Shown here: positions 17,866-26,769 of the stretch, one piece after another | Layout: every line of letters starts with the position of its first letter | Numbering within the stretch: position 1 is the stretch's first letter | Virus record (IMG/VR): IMGVR_UViG_3300035670_000330 | Coordinates: 1 to 48,866 of that record | Source: a virus | Length of the DNA: 48,866 bases | Reading direction: 5' to 3' (one strand) | Position numbers and translations under genes: made by a program | Notes under the pieces: model-generated | Seen by the model: only the letters and a program-made list of their open reading frames with translations | Told to the model about the DNA's origin: nothing | Database searches by the model: none

Positions 17866-18323
17866 CGTCCGTAAATCCTGTATTTGAATGTCCGTTGTTC
17901 AACCGGGGTAGCCTCGTTGATTTGCACGTCGGTGCCGAATGGAGTCGACAACGCCACGACGATCTGCCCGGTGATCTGCGAAGCATGGTTGATCAAACAG
18001 AGTCGGGAAACAAGCCCGCTATACGCGTCGGTGGCAGGGAAGGTGATCTCTTCTGACTCGAAGTAGGTTTCCCCATTCACCTGCCCGGTCGTAGGCCAAC
18101 CGCCGCCCCGCGCAATCGACTGCCGAGCATACCCACCGACTCCGATGGTTGGTTCGTTGAGGTCGGAGGCGGCGAGCAGCGGGGTGGGGTTGCAGTCTGC
18201 GAGTGCCATGTGCAACGCATAGCCCGTATTCTGCAACGCCCAGCGGAAGAGTGACTCGACTCCGTAGGTCATGATATTGTTCGGGAGGATCAGACCATCG
18301 CCCCGCACAAATTCACCCCTCAT
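17862..18323 (-). CDS. virion-operon protein, unknown
   Basis: A 153-aa protein. I chose ATG 18323, which overlaps the preceding stop by 11 bases; a longer frame to 18434 would lie entirely within the upstream gene. The sequence looks like a compact mixed fold with beta strands (EEITFPATDAYSGLVSRLCLINHAS, GQIVVALSTPFGTDV, EQRTFKYRIYGR). Coupling to the nozzle gene by a 4-bp ATGA overlap suggests a tail or neck component. No family recognised. Confidence 0.65.
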   Translation of the reverse strand: MRGEFVRGDGLILPNNIMTYGVESLFRWALQNTGYALHMALADCNPTPLLAASDLNEPTIGVGGYARQSIARGGGWPTTGQVNGETYFESEEITFPATDAYSGLVSRLCLINHASQITGQIVVALSTPFGTDVQINEATPVEQRTFKYRIYGR

Positions 18324-18750
18324 CTTCGGACTCCGACGTCTTGGCCGAAATGAATCGACCATCCGGGCCACGCTTGAAATTCGGGAATGCCTGAACGACC
18401 GGGGTGTCCTTGTGCAAGACTTCCTCGACCACATCGGGAATCAGAGCGCCAGGCTCGCCCGCCACATCCTTGACCTTTTCATCGACCCAGGACTCGGCTT
18501 TGCCCAAGACCACTCTCGACACATCGGTGGTGGTGACGCCGGCAGTGACTCGGTTGGCCACGTAGAGTCCCAGAATCTTGGCAATGTCACGGACCCCGCC
18601 CAGAAATCCCTTCTTGTCGTCAGGAATCAGACGGCCCGTGACATTGCCGACTCCAGAAATCAGCAGAGCGAGGAGCAGGGCGGTCGAAGGCTGTATATTC
18701 AGAAACTTCGCCACATTCGGAATCAGCTGTTCAATGACTGACATGTCCAC
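18313..18750 (-). CDS. membrane-associated protein in tail operon, possible holin-like
   Basis: A 145-aa protein. A hydrophobic segment lies at residues about 23-42 (STALLLALLISGVGNVTG), and a second, weaker one around 48-68 (FLGGVRDIAKILGLYVANRV). The C-terminal half is charged and ends in an acidic tail (SESEDEG). The GTG at 18750 is preceded by TAGGAGGT only 4 bases away, while ATG 18744 lies 10 bases away; either may be used. The layout could suit a holin or a virion protein that inserts into membrane. A stronger holin candidate exists beside the endolysin at 41944. Confidence 0.6.
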   Translation of the reverse strand: MDMSVIEQLIPNVAKFLNIQPSTALLLALLISGVGNVTGRLIPDDKKGFLGGVRDIAKILGLYVANRVTAGVTTTDVSRVVLGKAESWVDEKVKDVAGEPGALIPDVVEEVLHKDTPVVQAFPNFKRGPDGRFISAKTSESEDEG

Positions 18751-18759
18751 GTTTACCTC

Positions 18760-18990
18760 CTATTTCTTGCTTGCACGATCGAGGACGCGGGACAGCCCCT
18801 CGAAGAATCCTGCCATTCCACCCGACGACTCAGGCTTCTTCTTTGCCTTGTCGGAAGGAGTCCCTTTTGCACTTGTGGTCTGGGGTTCGCGGCGCTGACT
18901 ACGCTGCTTGTCCCAGAGAACCATCTCGGTCGCATTCTTAAACCCACGCTGGCGGGCTGCTGCTTCGAGTTCTTTTGAGTAGCTTGCCAT
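18760..18990 (-). CDS. small basic protein, unknown
   Basis: A 76-aa, Lys/Arg/Ser-rich protein with a helical start (YSKELEAAARQRGF), a disordered basic middle (TPSDKAKKKPESSGG) and a short amphipathic end (MAGFFEGLSRVLDRASKK). It sits between the 848-aa fibre-like gene and the 145-aa membrane protein with short spacers of about 9 bp. No domain is recognised; the amphipathic C-terminus could touch membrane or another protein. Confidence 0.6.
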   Translation of the reverse strand: MASYSKELEAAARQRGFKNATEMVLWDKQRSQRREPQTTSAKGTPSDKAKKKPESSGGMAGFFEGLSRVLDRASKK

Positions 18991-18998
18991 TGTGAGTC

Positions 18999-21545
18999 CT
19001 ACCTTGCAAAAACGTATACGTTACCGGATGTGAGGTTGCCTGCTACGTTATTGTAGACTCGGAGAGCGTTCACCGGATCGGGCGAGGCTACAAACATGCG
19101 ATATTGCGCGATGTTGCTAGTGGCTGCCTTGGGACCTCCCGCGACTCCAAATCCATGCATGTGCACAATAAACGAGCGGGCCGCGGTTGCGAACGTGTTG
19201 TGCCCGCCGACGTCAGTCGTAGCAGTTTCGACTCCGGCCGTGTCCACATAAATGTAATCGCCACTCGCAGAGTAGAAAGACGCACCGTTGTTTACGCTGC
19301 ACAATACCACGCGACGCCCATTCGCAGTGCAGGCGATGCCTCGCCCTACGACAATAAAGTCGGAGTAAGCTCCGAGTCCGGTAATGTCGACATTCACGAT
19401 TGGGGCGGAATACGTCCAAGTCGCGCCCGAGGTGATGGGAACGCCAGCCTGATTCACAAGCTTATACCCGTTACCGACTCCAGCTACCAGCGCAGCGATG
19501 TCACTCAGATACTTGACCGTCAACACGCTCGCGCCACCAAACGTAGTGCCAGCGAGCGTCAGAGTGTTCGCGCCCGAATTGGCTTGAATCCGGTAGACAT
19601 GACCCGCAGTGACCGGAATGATTCCAGTATACATGGTCTGGCCGGCTTCGTTCAAGGCCGACCGAACTTCGAGTGCTTCGGTGGCTGCAGTCGTGACGTT
19701 ATAAAGCTGGAGATACCGCCCACTCGTGCCGGTATTCTGCCAGTTGACTCGGACGCTGACCTCCATATGAGTGACGCCAGCGGGAACCGTGAAGTCCGAG
19801 CCGCCAGCGGTAAACGAGTTCAGGTTGTCGTAGGTTTCGACTCCCCAAGTAACGTCACGCCATGCGCCGGTGGTAATGGTTTGGTCCGCAGTTTTGCGCG
19901 CGACCAGGACTCCTGCATAGCTGCCCCCACTGCCACTGCCGCCACCGCCTCCTGACGCCACGTCGCCCGGAATCCACTTGCTGCCCGCCGAGTTCCAAAT
20001 CAGGGCTTGCCCGCCAGTTGGAGGAGTCGTTGTGGTATCAACGTCAGACAAAAAGTCCAAGCTGGGCGTAACAGGCTGGAACTCGAAGATGCTGTTGCCG
20101 AGCGAATCGGTCCCAGTGACTACCGCCTTGAGGATTTGATTCGCAGTCATCCCAGTCAAATTGAACGTGACGCCAGATAGCCGAACGATAATCGAAGCAA
20201 TCTGGGCAGTCAGCGCATCGAGCGAGGCATTGATACTGGAGCCATCGAGTCCCGAAGAGAACGACAAGGCCTGGTTCGCGATGCGCAAGGCTTCGGTCGC
20301 CGTCACGCGAATCGCATCGTCAGCTGACGCAAATTCCGCGCGGACGAGATTTATCCCCGCCAGAATCGCGGCGTCAACGTCAACCCCGGTTCCAAGGAGA
20401 TTGCGAAGAGCCTGATTCTCACGCGAACGAGTAGCTTCTTCCCGCGCGATCCTTGCTTCGAGCGTAGCCAGACTCGTAGCTTGCCCGGTGATCAGCGTCC
20501 CTTGATTCGCGATTAGCGTCTCTGTTGTGGTAACGCGACCTTCAAGCGTCGTGATTCGCTGAACCTCTTCCGCCATTTCCTGCTGGATGGCCCAGACAAG
20601 CTCTGCCGGACTCAGCTGTTCCAGCGCAATGAAGACGGTTCCCGCCCCGATCCCATATCCGAACGCCTGACCCCACCGTCTGCAAACGACGTTGCCTCGA
20701 CTCGCAAGACCGACTTTGCCAGTCGAAGTCCAAGAGTAGGAAGAGTTCTGATTCGGGATGACTTCTGTCTCCGCGATCAATGGGAAGGGATTTGGTCCAT
20801 GAGTCACCACCCACCCATATGACCCGGAGGCGGGGATACCTTCAAAGAACCCGATTCCCATCGCCAGTTCGCGTCCTGACTTGGCGAAGTCGTTGGTAAC
20901 GACCCAGTCCACGGACTCGCTGGAGGCAAGTCGACCAACCGGGGCGGGATTCAGTTGATCCTCGACCATGTCCGAGAACCGAACATACCTGGCGAGAATC
21001 AAACCATAGTCTTCAGAGTAGAATCGGCCGAGCGACCCTAGAGTAAACTCCTTTGTGGTTGAAGTCTTGATGAGTCGAGCGATGTCGAACGTGGTGTCGC
21101 CCGCCTGCAACTTGTTGTGCTGCTCGCGCAGAATCCCGGCTTGTTCATCAAGATACGACTCGACGTCCCCGCCTTGCAAATTGGGGCGGTAGGGATTCCA
21201 TTCGCCGGGGCTGGCGATCGCGGGAGCAGTCTGGTCGGTGCCCCTGACCCACTGAATCGGGTAAACCGGAAACTCTTCGTTTTCGTTGGCCAGCAGGGGC
21301 TGGAACGATTCGCTGAACTTCGGAGCAAAGGTTTCGGCGCCAATGTCATCGATAAAATCGGGTCGCGACGCCTGCACCAGTGTGCGGACGACTTCGACTC
21401 GCGCCAGGTAAATCCGACCTTCAGGGGCGGGCACCCCCGTGTTGACGACTTCCGCCCCCAGTTTGTAGACACGAATCGCCGCAGCCGGATCGCCAGTGGT
21501 GACCGACTCCGCGCCAACTTTGTAGATTGTGTATTCGTTGGCCAT
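18999..21545 (-). CDS. large tail fibre/adhesin-like protein
   Basis: An 848-aa protein. Residues about 6-60 hold three imperfect 19- to 21-residue repeats (IYKVGAESVTTG, VYKLGAEVVNTG, IYLARVEVVRTL). Residues about 330-400 form a heptad-like coiled coil (TTLEGRVTTTETLIANQG, LEARIAREEATRSREN), typical of trimeric fibres. After a Gly-rich hinge (VASGGGGGSGSGGSYAG) come beta-rich domains similar to fibre heads (MEVSVRVNWQNTGTSGRYLQ). It lies in the operon between adaptor/LamG-like genes and the nozzle, as expected for a receptor-binding or fibre protein. The exact attachment point is not visible. Confidence 0.75.
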   Translation of the reverse strand: MANEYTIYKVGAESVTTGDPAAAIRVYKLGAEVVNTGVPAPEGRIYLARVEVVRTLVQASRPDFIDDIGAETFAPKFSESFQPLLANENEEFPVYPIQWVRGTDQTAPAIASPGEWNPYRPNLQGGDVESYLDEQAGILREQHNKLQAGDTTFDIARLIKTSTTKEFTLGSLGRFYSEDYGLILARYVRFSDMVEDQLNPAPVGRLASSESVDWVVTNDFAKSGRELAMGIGFFEGIPASGSYGWVVTHGPNPFPLIAETEVIPNQNSSYSWTSTGKVGLASRGNVVCRRWGQAFGYGIGAGTVFIALEQLSPAELVWAIQQEMAEEVQRITTLEGRVTTTETLIANQGTLITGQATSLATLEARIAREEATRSRENQALRNLLGTGVDVDAAILAGINLVRAEFASADDAIRVTATEALRIANQALSFSSGLDGSSINASLDALTAQIASIIVRLSGVTFNLTGMTANQILKAVVTGTDSLGNSIFEFQPVTPSLDFLSDVDTTTTPPTGGQALIWNSAGSKWIPGDVASGGGGGSGSGGSYAGVLVARKTADQTITTGAWRDVTWGVETYDNLNSFTAGGSDFTVPAGVTHMEVSVRVNWQNTGTSGRYLQLYNVTTAATEALEVRSALNEAGQTMYTGIIPVTAGHVYRIQANSGANTLTLAGTTFGGASVLTVKYLSDIAALVAGVGNGYKLVNQAGVPITSGATWTYSAPIVNVDITGLGAYSDFIVVGRGIACTANGRRVVLCSVNNGASFYSASGDYIYVDTAGVETATTDVGGHNTFATAARSFIVHMHGFGVAGGPKAATSNIAQYRMFVASPDPVNALRVYNNVAGNLTSGNVYVFAR

Positions 21546-21554
21546 CGACGGTCC

Positions 21555-22637
21555 TTAGACTGCGATACGGGGCTGCAACTCTACTGCGTCGACTCCGGAC
21601 TTGAGCCATTCGGCCGCAGTCGCGGGATCGGTTTCCAGCATACGATGAAAATACCCGACACTTGTGGTCAAACCCAAGTCAGGTCCGTTGCTTGTGGTGC
21701 CGCCTGACTTGAGTCCCAGGTTCCACGCGCGGGCGGTGACGTCGGTTTTGGCCGCGTAGCCCACCAAGTTCAACCCAAGGATTCGCGAAGGGGCGACTGT
21801 CATGTTCGCCACGCCGAGCAGGTCTAACTCGCCCACAGCAGAGCCGGACAGGTAGTCTGCGGTAGTAACCGCCGATTCGTCGACCACCGCATAGTGGCTC
21901 GTGCCGGTCGAGGGGACCAAGTTCAGAGTCCCGCCATCCGAAACAGGAGGCAGCCCATCGATTCGCAGCGGAGGCAGGAACGCCGAGTTGTCATCCTCGA
22001 TCACGATATCATCATAGATGAGTCCATACAACGCGACGTTGTTGCCGTTGTTGCCTGCGAAAAGCGAGACTCGATCGATTGTGCCGGTGCCTGTGTTGAC
22101 TCCAGTGCCAGAGAGAACCAGCACATCATCGATTCGAAGTTCAAACCAGCCAGCGCTCGAGTCGATTTGCCCTCGCAGCTGGAAAGACCGCCAATCAGTG
22201 TCGGTGTATTCCAAGGGAGTCGTGGCCAAGACAGCAGCCGGCGGGCCGCCCACCCCCGCGCCCCAGCGCACAACTGACCAGCGACCTGCGTCCCACTGGA
22301 GTCCAATCTGCCCCAGTCCGCTAGAATTGGTAAGGACAATGCCCTTCTCGTTGCCGGAAGTCGTCAACAGGCCAGTCGACACCGCCATCGCTACGTGGAG
22401 AGAAAACGACTCGCCAGTGAAGTAGCTACCGGATTCGTCGGCCAACAGGCACTCAAGTTGATGGACGGTAGCGCCGCTGCCGGTGCCGTGGTTGAAGGCT
22501 TGTCCAGTGCCGAATCGGCCTGCCGTCAGCTGCTGTCGACTCGTATCGCCAGAAGCTGCGTCGAACCAGCGCGAGCGAATACCTACGCCGACCCCGAGTC
22601 CACTGTAGCTGTCAAACGATTCAACAAACCTTGCCAT
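21555..22637 (-). CDS. LamG/concanavalin A-like tail protein
   Basis: A 360-aa protein. ATG 22637 was chosen because GGACTCGGAC precedes it and the longer frame to 22769 runs into the upstream gene. Residues about 1-230 have the look of a concanavalin A-like jelly-roll: MARFVESFDSYSG, WDAGRWSVVRWG and DWRSFQLRGQI followed by GWFELRIDDVLVLSG, the usual paired strands of LamG domains. The C-terminal third is beta-rich and unknown. Such domains in phage tails bind glycans or structure the fibre base. It is probably a tail or adhesion component. Confidence 0.7.
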   Translation of the reverse strand: MARFVESFDSYSGLGVGVGIRSRWFDAASGDTSRQQLTAGRFGTGQAFNHGTGSGATVHQLECLLADESGSYFTGESFSLHVAMAVSTGLLTTSGNEKGIVLTNSSGLGQIGLQWDAGRWSVVRWGAGVGGPPAAVLATTPLEYTDTDWRSFQLRGQIDSSAGWFELRIDDVLVLSGTGVNTGTGTIDRVSLFAGNNGNNVALYGLIYDDIVIEDDNSAFLPPLRIDGLPPVSDGGTLNLVPSTGTSHYAVVDESAVTTADYLSGSAVGELDLLGVANMTVAPSRILGLNLVGYAAKTDVTARAWNLGLKSGGTTSNGPDLGLTTSVGYFHRMLETDPATAAEWLKSGVDAVELQPRIAV

Positions 22638-22647
22638 GTCCGAGTCC

Positions 22648-23055
22648 TCAAATCTTGCAGATGCCACCGGCGGCGAAGATGATATCGCCAATCGTTGACT
22701 CGATAGTCTGCGGGATCGACGTATCCGAGGCGGTGTCGAGGTAGCACACCAGCCAAGTGTCGCCGCCACCGGATTTGAGATACACTACGAATCCACGCAA
22801 TGTGTCGCCGGGAGTCAAATCGGTCCAACGCTGATCGTCGGCGTCAAGAATACCGTTGACGTAAGTGACTCCCGTCAGAAGCTTCTCGCTGGTAATGCGG
22901 GCACCCACAGCGACGCTCGAAAGATTCACGTGGGCTGCATTGTAGGTGTAGTCAGTATCGACTCCCAAGACGTAAAAAGCAAGCCCGGCGGGGGCGTTTT
23001 GGTTGAGCGCCCAGCTGATCAACTGCTCGCGAATCTTTGGATATACGGCTGCCAT
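22648..23055 (-). CDS. virion-operon protein, unknown
   Basis: A 135-aa protein with a helical start (YPKIREQLISWALNQNA) and a beta-rich remainder (DTLRGFVVYLKSGGGDTWLVCYLD). GAGTC directly abuts the ATG, with GGGCAG further upstream as a weak ribosome site. It is positioned between a coiled-coil membrane protein and the LamG-like protein, suggesting a structural role. Not recognised. Confidence 0.65.
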   Translation of the reverse strand: MAAVYPKIREQLISWALNQNAPAGLAFYVLGVDTDYTYNAAHVNLSSVAVGARITSEKLLTGVTYVNGILDADDQRWTDLTPGDTLRGFVVYLKSGGGDTWLVCYLDTASDTSIPQTIESTIGDIIFAAGGICKI

Positions 23056-23058
23056 GAC

Positions 23059-23346
23059 TCACTGCCCCTTCAAGTAAGCAACGACCGCGGCTATGGCCGC
23101 GACAAACCAACCGACGTATTTCGGCAACGACTCGCCAAAGTTCACAGCCCCACTGCGGCGGTGCATGTCAGTCTCCAATGCAATCAGGCGAGCCTCAAGC
23201 GACTGAAGTTCAGTCGTCATGTTCTGGGCTTCGAGCCTGATGAGTCGATCGTGCACTTCCCGAAAGTCGGAGCGGAGTTCTTTGACTTGTTCGAGCAGCA
23301 CATCCATCATTGCGGCGATCTTTGCGTAGTCAGATTCACTGGCCAT
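23059..23346 (-). CDS. coiled-coil protein with C-terminal membrane anchor (XhlA-like)
   Basis: A 95-aa protein: N-terminal heptads (MMDVLLEQVKELRSDFREV, DRLIRLEAQ, LQSLEARLIALETD) followed by a single C-terminal transmembrane helix (YVGWFVAAIAAVVAYL). This is the architecture of haemolysin XhlA-type and holin-associated proteins. I chose ATG 23346, which overlaps the adaptor gene by 11 bases; the longer frame to 23595 is contained in that gene. It could assist lysis or be a membrane-contacting virion part. A protein of the same topology occurs at 42142-42600 beside the endolysin. Confidence 0.65.
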   Translation of the reverse strand: MASESDYAKIAAMMDVLLEQVKELRSDFREVHDRLIRLEAQNMTTELQSLEARLIALETDMHRRSGAVNFGESLPKYVGWFVAAIAAVVAYLKGQ

Positions 23347-24031
23347 GGAACGTCTCCGCTGTCCAGAATCCGTGCCGCAGAGAACTATACAGGCTGTAGG
23401 CTGTCCGCGCGCGCTCCGTATCCGAGAGGCGTTTGTAGACCTTAGCTCTGACTCCCTCTTCGACAAGTATCTTCCAGCGGAGAAGAATCCAATTCGAGGA
23501 CAGTTCACGCGCCGCCGCCTCCAACTCAGGCGTATCGACTCCAGCGGCATAAGTCCAACCAGAATCCACGTCGTAGGTTGCAGTGCGAGTCGCAACTGTC
23601 TTATACTTCAGACTGCGGGGGTATTCGAAATACCCCAGTGCAATCTGACCACCAACCCCACCGAATCCCGTGAAGACGTAAGTCTGTCCGACTCGATAGT
23701 AGTAATAGTCCATGCCAGCGAGGTGGCGCCCCGGCGTGGTAGGTTCCGGCCATACGTCGTCGCCCAGCCGGGTTGTGACTGAGGGATACTTAACGGCCGT
23801 GAGTTGCTGAAAGATCTGCGGATTCGGAATCTCCCAGCTTTGCACAGTCTCGGAATCGGCTACCAACAGTTCTTCCCGGAAGTTGTCCTGAAAGAGAATG
23901 GCCGCGTTCTGATTCTCGGTGAAGTGCAGTTCGCGAATCGTTTGATTCACATACGAAGCAATCTCGGAAGCCAAGTCGGGGCGCTTGAGTTCCGAGACCA
24001 TTTCGTCAACTAGCTGGGAGAATGTCGTCAT
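23336..24031 (-). CDS. head-tail adaptor (tail tubular protein A-like)
   Basis: A 231-aa protein. The N-terminal helices (FSQLVDEMVSELKRPDLASE then IASYVNQTIRELHF) are typical of podophage adaptor proteins that dock under the portal. The middle is beta-rich (YRVGQTYVFTGFGGVGGQIALG) and the C-terminus helical (ELSSNWILLRWKILVEEG), as in T7 gp11-type adaptors of about 200 aa. It follows the capsid gene and a 120-aa gene and precedes the tail genes, the usual place. Fairly confident. Confidence 0.7.
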   Translation of the reverse strand: MTTFSQLVDEMVSELKRPDLASEIASYVNQTIRELHFTENQNAAILFQDNFREELLVADSETVQSWEIPNPQIFQQLTAVKYPSVTTRLGDDVWPEPTTPGRHLAGMDYYYYRVGQTYVFTGFGGVGGQIALGYFEYPRSLKYKTVATRTATYDVDSGWTYAAGVDTPELEAAARELSSNWILLRWKILVEEGVRAKVYKRLSDTERARTAYSLYSSLRHGFWTAETFHGQ

Positions 24032-24055
24032 TGAAGTAACCCCGAATCGATCGAA

Positions 24056-24418
24056 TTAAGACTGCTTGTTCGCAGCGGCCTGCTGGGCCAGGAGAGTCGC
24101 ATTGAGCGAACCAACGGGCTTGGCGGGCGGCGGTGCGCGATCGCCGGTCGTCGAGTCAATGGCCTGCGAAGCCTTGCCCTGCGTTTCGAGAATCTTCCGC
24201 GAGATCGCTTCGGCAGCGTCGAGGTCGACCTTCTTGACTCGAATCTTCTCGCCGTCCGGCAGCTGATCGAGAAGGCCTTCGAACGCCTTGACGTCGTCCT
24301 TCTTGTAGAGCTTGAGAGTCGCCTTCTCGAACTTGAACGGGCCGATCTTGTAGTTGGCGATCGGATTCGAAGTGTAGATGGCGAGGGGCTGATCGACTTT
24401 CTTTTCTTCGTCGGACAT
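24056..24418 (-). CDS. small protein after capsid gene, unknown
   Basis: A 120-aa protein with a secure start (AAGGAGTC upstream). It has a beta-like N-terminal half (IANYKIGPFKFEKATLKLY) and a Pro/Ala-rich, probably disordered C-terminal tail. It lies between the capsid gene, from which it is separated by a terminator-like hairpin, and the adaptor. It may be a head-completion or decoration protein, but nothing in the sequence proves it. Confidence 0.6.
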   Translation of the reverse strand: MSDEEKKVDQPLAIYTSNPIANYKIGPFKFEKATLKLYKKDDVKAFEGLLDQLPDGEKIRVKKVDLDAAEAISRKILETQGKASQAIDSTTGDRAPPPAKPVGSLNATLLAQQAAANKQS

Positions 24419-24446
24419 GTCTGACTCCTTGTCTGCATATGGAAAA

Positions 24447-24467
24447 GGGCCGGGTCTGCAACCGGCC
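24447..24467 (-). terminator. terminator-like hairpin after the major capsid gene
   Basis: GGCCGG (24448-24453) and CCGGCC (24462-24467) pair around an 8-base loop. Read on the - strand the stem is followed by CTTTTCC from the A run at 24443-24446. It lies about 30 bp downstream of the capsid stop and before the 120-aa gene. A partial terminator here would make the capsid transcript more abundant than tail transcripts, as in other podophages. The U tract is short, so it is probably leaky. Confidence 0.6.
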
Positions 24468-24497
24468 AGTTCCCCAGTGAATCGAAAACCTCAACCC

Positions 24498-25688
24498 TTA
24501 GGCCGAGGCGACGGCGACCTTGATGTTGCGGTAGATGCCCATGGTCTTGGCGGCGCCGACCTGAATCCCGCCTTCGAACGAAATGCAGCCTTCGTCGGCG
24601 TCCTTGCCCGAGACTCCCGCGCCGGACTTGTCGTAGTTCTCTTCCCACGTGTCGCGCAGGTAGCGCTTCTTGATTCCGCCGGGATGCAGAACATACAGCT
24701 CGTTGTTCCACACCGGGTTCTCGTTCATGAGCTGGTGAGTCATGAACTTGAGGGTGCCGAACGGGGTCTGGAGAGTCGAGATCTTGACGCCCAGCTTGGT
24801 CTCCGACGAATCGAAGTTATACTGGCCGTCGAGGAACGACATCTTGTTGACCTGCGCGAGGACGTTGTTGCCGCAGAAGCTGATTCGCTCGTTCGGCTGG
24901 CCCTTGACGTTGTAGTTGAAGACCGCCTGAATGAAGTCTTCGAGGTCAGCGCGACTCAGGTTGCCGGCGGTCGAGCCAGTGGCCGCGGTTTCGACGACGC
25001 CGCCATACTGTTCGATCTGCGTCAGCAGGCCGTCCGTGAGTCGGAACTGCTTGCCGTTGAGAGTCGTCATCGCCTTCTTGCCGAAGATGAACGAACGCTC
25101 GACGTCTTCCGAGTGGTAAAGCGCGCACATCTGCTTGTTGTGGGCCAGCTTGCTGCCAGTTAGATACTTGACTGCCTTGGCGGTGCCGGAAATCGCCCAA
25201 CCGTTGCGGAAGATCTGCACGAAGTTGAAGCGCGGCGCCCCCTGCTGAGTCACGGCCGTCGGCATGGACGAGGCTTCTTCGAATGCGTTGCCGATCTTCT
25301 GAACGTGCATGACGTTCGTGACCGAAACGATCGAGGTGCCCGCGAGTCCGCGAACCACGGTCAGCGAGTTGCCGGCGGAGGCCGTCACGAAAAGATGTTC
25401 GCCGGTTTCTTCGACGAGCAGAATCGTGTTGGGCGGATAGAACGTGCCATCGTCGACGACGACCGTGGTGGTGGTTCCGCCACTCACAATGGCAGCGCGG
25501 CCATCCTGGTGTGCGTCCTCGAACCACGTGAAGGTCGTGTCACTCGTTGCTTCCTTCGGCATACCCGAAGTCATGGCGAGGAACGGCGCGTTGCCGGTGG
25601 GATTCGTCATCAGGACGGCGGAAGCGAAGTCACCCTGACGTTCGCCGACGATCCCCTGATTCGACATGAAGATACCCTGAACGGACAT
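24498..25688 (-). CDS. major capsid protein (DUF5309-like, HK97 fold)
   Basis: A 396-aa protein whose middle matches phage major capsid proteins of the DUF5309 type: FEEASSMPTAV, FNFVQIFRNGWAISGTAKAV, then EDVERSFIFGKKAMT, and a C-terminal DTWEENYDKSGAG block. The N-terminus (ASAVLMTNPTGNAPFLAMT) corresponds to the N-arm. Length and position directly after the scaffold gene fit well. A hairpin follows the stop. GAATC lies just upstream of the ATG, with AAGGAG beyond it. Confidence 0.9.
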   Translation of the reverse strand: MSVQGIFMSNQGIVGERQGDFASAVLMTNPTGNAPFLAMTSGMPKEATSDTTFTWFEDAHQDGRAAIVSGGTTTTVVVDDGTFYPPNTILLVEETGEHLFVTASAGNSLTVVRGLAGTSIVSVTNVMHVQKIGNAFEEASSMPTAVTQQGAPRFNFVQIFRNGWAISGTAKAVKYLTGSKLAHNKQMCALYHSEDVERSFIFGKKAMTTLNGKQFRLTDGLLTQIEQYGGVVETAATGSTAGNLSRADLEDFIQAVFNYNVKGQPNERISFCGNNVLAQVNKMSFLDGQYNFDSSETKLGVKISTLQTPFGTLKFMTHQLMNENPVWNNELYVLHPGGIKKRYLRDTWEENYDKSGAGVSGKDADEGCISFEGGIQVGAAKTMGIYRNIKVAVASA

Positions 25689-25702
25689 TTTCGATTCACT
25701 CC

Positions 25703-26512
25703 TTAGTTGCGGCCCGTGAGAGTATCGAGCCAGTTGGTCGTCTGCGTTTGCTGAGGCCGAGGATCGGTTCCAGCGGGGGCGATGTCGAGTCCCAGGTCTC
25801 CGGCGGTTCCGGTGGCGAGGAACTTCATCATTTCCTTGGTCTGCTTGACTGCCAACTGCCGGTTGCCCTTGGTGTTCTTGAGTGCCTGATCGAAAATCGG
25901 GCGAATCGTCTGAGCCACCGCCGGGTTACTCGCAGCCGGGAAGTCCTTGACCAGCGTGTCGGTGTCGTCACGGTTGGTGAACCGCGAGTCGATCTCGCCA
26001 CGCATCTGTTCCATCAGCTGTTCGGCGAACGGACGGAGAATCTGGACTTGCATCGCAAGCGCCTGACGCACCACCTGCTGGCTTGCCGCAGTGAAGTTCT
26101 TCTGGAATCCCGAAAAGTCACCGTTGTTGATTTGCTCGGTAACTTCGGGAGTCAGAACATCCCCGAACTGAAGGCCGCCGATCTGGTCAGCAATCTGCTG
26201 TGCCACATTCGGCTGCTGATTTTGGTTGCCCGACTCCCCAGAGTTTCCGGAGGCAGACTCCCCAGACGGGGCACCGTTGCCCTCGGGAGCCGGACCGCGC
26301 CAAAATGCCTCGGGATCGAAGCTGGTGCCAGCGTTATTTGTGCCCGAATCGCCGTTTTGCGCCGAACCCTGCGAATTACCGGCAGCGCCGCCAGCGTTAT
26401 CCCCAGATGCGCCTTGAGTCGCGCCGCCTTCCTGGCCATCTTCGCGAAGGAGTCGCAGACGAGCGGGGCCACGGCGGGCGAGGGACGGATGGATGTAGAG
26501 AGTCTTACGCAT
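25703..26512 (-). CDS. probable scaffold protein
   Basis: A 269-aa, acidic, Gln/Asn/Gly-rich protein immediately before the capsid gene. After a basic start (MRKTLYIHPSLARRGPAR), residues 25-110 are low-complexity (NSQGSAQNGDSGTNNAG). The C-terminal half is helical (QQVVRQALAMQVQILRPFAEQ, QTKEMMKFLATG), as in podophage scaffolds that bind capsid subunits during prohead assembly. I chose ATG 26512; the longer frame to 26641 lies inside the preceding gene. Composition and position support the call; no specific motif proves it. Confidence 0.72.
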   Translation of the reverse strand: MRKTLYIHPSLARRGPARLRLLREDGQEGGATQGASGDNAGGAAGNSQGSAQNGDSGTNNAGTSFDPEAFWRGPAPEGNGAPSGESASGNSGESGNQNQQPNVAQQIADQIGGLQFGDVLTPEVTEQINNGDFSGFQKNFTAASQQVVRQALAMQVQILRPFAEQLMEQMRGEIDSRFTNRDDTDTLVKDFPAASNPAVAQTIRPIFDQALKNTKGNRQLAVKQTKEMMKFLATGTAGDLGLDIAPAGTDPRPQQTQTTNWLDTLTGRN

Positions 26513-26517
26513 GACTT

Positions 26518-26769
26518 TTATTGCCCTTTCGTTGTGAGTGCACCCAACTCGTGCAGGGCGAGTAGGTTGCGGTTTGTCTGCTGAACCTGCAAGATTTTCT
26601 CGGCGAGGGCCGTGGGATTCGCGTCCGTAAAGCCCTCGCAAAGATTCAGTGTGTTGGCGTTAACCTGAAGATTCCAAACTCCAAGGTCTGCCAGAGTCCG
26701 AAACGCAAGCACGATAACATTGTAGGTATCGCGATCGTAACGACTCTCAAGGAGTTCGGGATCAACCAT
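26518..26769 (-). CDS. small protein between portal and scaffold, unknown
   Basis: An 83-aa protein overlapping the portal stop by 8 bases and ending 5 bp before the scaffold start. It appears mixed helical (TYNVIVLAFRTLADLGVW, ALAEKILQVQQTNRNLLALHELG). Small genes at this place in podophages often encode accessory head proteins, but no family is recognised. The tight spacing implies co-translation with its neighbours. Confidence 0.65.
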   Translation of the reverse strand: MVDPELLESRYDRDTYNVIVLAFRTLADLGVWNLQVNANTLNLCEGFTDANPTALAEKILQVQQTNRNLLALHELGALTTKGQ

